Shown here: one piece after another, positions 62,017 through 64,000 of the stretch
Layout: each line of letters opens with the position of its first letter
Position numbering within the stretch: position 1 is the stretch's first letter
Assembly: GCF_027579695.1 (NCBI RefSeq)
Contig: NC_083582.1
Span: 29,660,464 to 29,724,463, forward strand
Reading direction: 5' to 3'
Origin: Neoarius graeffei
Lineage: Eukaryota > Chordata > Actinopteri > Siluriformes > Ariidae
Length of the DNA stretch: 64,000 nt
Notes under the pieces: model-generated
Told to the model about the DNA's origin: nothing
The model's input: the letters and a program-made list of their open reading frames with translations, nothing else
Database searches by the model: none
Translations under genes and position numbers: made by a program

Positions 62017-63892
62017 GGGATACATATCAGGCGTTGGTGGATTCTGGTTGTAATCAGACCTCAATCCACCAAAACCTGGTGCAAGACGAGGCATTGGGGG
62101 GAGCACAATTGGTGAAGGTGTTGTGTGCGCACGGGGATGTTCACAGCTACCGTTTAGTGTCGGTCCACATTTTTTTCCGAGGGGAAAAATTTATAGTGAA
62201 GGCGGTGGTTAATCCTCGCCTTACCCACTCGATAATTCTGGGGATGGATTGGCCGGGATTTGGGGAATTAATGAGTCATCTAGCGACGAGTGGGTCCTGC
62301 CGTAGTTTAATAAGGGGAGGTCCCAGTGTCGCGTTGGCGGGAGCAGCTGTCACAGAGCCGTCTACATCAGCTCCGCGTCAGAGTGAGGAGCCGCCGGCTC
62401 CTCCTCTCTCTACTGGGGAATCCCTCGCGGATTTTCCACTAGAGCAGTCACGAGACGAGACTCTGTGGCATGCATTTGACCAAGTGAGAGTAATCGATGG
62501 TCAAATGCTCCAGCCAAACGCCACCCCATCCTTCCCCTATTTCGCAGTTATGAAGGATAGATTATACTGAGTGACGCAGGACACTCGGACTAAAGAGCAA
62601 GTCACGCAGCTTTTGATTCCGAAGAGCCTCCGGGAATTGGTATTCCCGGAGGCTCACTTTAATCCCATGGCTGGACACTTAGGGCAGGATAAAACACTAG
62701 CCCAAATAATGGCCCGGTTCTATTGGCCAGGGATTCATGGCGATGTCCGTAGGTGGTGTACGGCGTGCCACGAATGCCAGTTAGTAAATCCAGCGGCCAT
62801 TCCAAAAGCGCCTTTGCGCCCTCTCCCATTAATCAAGACCCCGTTCGAAAGAATTGGGATGGATCTCGTCGGGCCATTAGATCGGTCAACACGAGGGTAC
62901 TGCTTTATATTAGTTCTGGTGGACTATGCAACGCGATACCCGGAAGCGGTGCCTCTTCACAATATTTCAGCACGCAGTATTGCGGAAGCGCTCTTCCGCA
63001 TTATCTCCCGAGTTGGAATCCCGAAAGAGATTCTGACTGATCAAGGCACCTCGTTTATATGTCACGTACACTGAATGAACTGTTTGGGTTGTTGGGTATT
63101 AAGCCGATCCGCACCAGCGTGTATCACCCAGAAACGGACGGTTTAGTTGAACAGTTCAATCGCACCCTCAAGAATATAATTAAAAAATTCGTAAGTGAGG
63201 ACACACGCAATTGGGATAAGTGGCTCGAACCCTTGTTGTTTTCAGTGCGAGAGGTCCCCCAAGCCTCCACGGGGTTCTCCCCATTTGAATTGTTATATGG
63301 GCATAAGCCGCGCGGCATTCTAGATGCGCTGCGGGAAAATTGGGAGGAGGGACCTTCACCAAGTAAAAATGAAATCCAATACGTTATTGACCTGCGCGCA
63401 AAACTCCACACACTCACCCACCTAACCCAGGAGAATTTGCGGCAGGCCCAAGAACGACAATCCCACCTGTACGACAAGGGTACGCGCCTTAGGGAGTTTG
63501 CACTGGGAGATAAAGTACTCGTACTGTTGCCCACATCGAGCTCCAAATTAGTCGCCAAGTGGCAAGGACCCTTTGAGGTCACACGGCAAGTCGGGGACGT
63601 TGACTATGAGGTGAGGCGAACGGACAGGGGTGGGGCGCAACAGATTTACCACCTCAATCTGCTCAAACTCTGGAACGAGGAGGTCCCCGTGGCATTGGTG
63701 TCGGTGGTTCCGGAGAAGGCGGAGCTGGAGCTGGAGGTTCAAAAGGGAACATTGGCATTATGTACCTCTCCGGTCCCGTGGAGACCACCTCTCCCCGACC
63801 CAACTCGCGGAGGTTGCCCAGTTGCAGACCGAGTTTTCGGACGTGTTCTCGCCACTGCCCGGCCGCACCAACCTCATAGAGCACCACATTGA
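62017..63892 (+). pseudogene. Protease and integrase of the Gmr1-like element
   Basis: Protease active site ALVDSGCNQTS lies near 62033. After a TGA at 62568-62570 the same frame continues with the integrase zinc domain (HFNPMAGHLG, CTACHECQ) and the DDE core (GMDLVGPLD, ILTDQGTSF, then YHPETDGLVEQFNRT). A 2-base insertion near 63058 shifts the frame inside the core. The C-terminal part (FELLYGHKPRGI, VAKWQGPFEVTRQ) is open to 63892. Confidence 0.88.
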
Positions 63893-64000
63893 GACGCCCC
63901 CGGGGGTGGTAGTGCGTAGCCGCCCTTACAGGCTACCCGAACACAAGAAGAAAGTGGTTCGGGAAGAACTCGAGGCCATGCTCGAAATGGGCATCGTCGA
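63808..64000 (+). pseudogene. Start of reverse transcriptase, downstream of integrase
   Basis: In another frame: VAQLQTEFSDVFSPLPGRTN, then VVRSRPYRLPEHKKKVVRE and LEAMLEMGIV. This is the usual N-terminal RT region of gypsy elements, here after integrase. It continues past the window end. Confidence 0.85.

Larger units (their letters stand above)
60868..64000 (+). mobile_element. Gmr1-like Ty3/gypsy element, broken, cut by window end
   Basis: A second gypsy family. At most about 60 bases of 5' LTR remain before a tRNA-type primer site. Gag, protease, integrase and then the start of reverse transcriptase follow in that order. Stops and frameshifts are present in gag and pol. The 3' end lies outside the window. 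Confidence 0.85.

Overview
This is vertebrate nuclear DNA, almost certainly from a teleost fish. The evidence is two spliced vertebrate genes with GT-AG introns, many Tc1-like transposons, tRNA-headed V-SINE/DANA/Mermaid-like SINEs, an L2-like LINE, hAT and Harbinger-like elements, and two different Ty3/gypsy retrotransposons. Nothing bacterial is present. The species cannot be fixed from the sequence.

Host genes. Two genes converge tail to tail. On the + strand, six 3' exons of arhgap22 (14739-17558) encode the RhoGAP domain, a linker and the C-terminal coiled coil. The PH-domain exons are not in the window. The 3' UTR runs to poly(A) signals at 19044 and 19237. On the - strand, the whole coding part of mapk8 (JNK1) lies between the ATG at 57062 and a stop at 22321. 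Every coding exon was found with consensus splice sites, including the mutually exclusive 72-bp exon pair and the 5-nt tandem acceptor that makes the p46 and p54 tails. The arhgap22-mapk8 pairing matches the MAPK8-ARHGAP22 neighbourhood of other vertebrates.

Region by region. 1-14.7 kb is a transposon nest upstream of, or in an intron of, arhgap22: an L2-like LINE split by a 2.4-kb hAT-type element, four Tc1-like copies, several SINEs and microsatellites. 14.7-19.3 kb is arhgap22. 19.4-22.3 kb is the mapk8 3' UTR. 22.3-57.1 kb is mapk8, whose introns hold a decayed Tc1, a foldback hAT element with a SINE in one arm, MITEs, and one 15.8-kb intron mostly filled by a composite of a CAGGG-ended DNA transposon (38287-52546). 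Nested inside that are a SINE, a Harbinger-like MITE, a second CAGGG element and a complete Ty3/gypsy chromovirus (45472-50773). 57.1-64 kb is upstream of the mapk8 start codon: a Tc1 copy split by a second Harbinger-like MITE, then a broken Gmr1-like element whose integrase precedes its reverse transcriptase, cut by the window end.

Most notable. The gypsy element at 45472-50773 has LTRs that read identical, intact gag and pol, a textbook -1 frameshift signal, and an 11-nt primer site complementary to the predicted 5' end of its own RNA (Tf1/sushi-type self-priming). Its LTR ends in perfect matches to tRNA A and B boxes. The 64-kb window is mostly transposon; the two host genes are the only ordinary genes seen.
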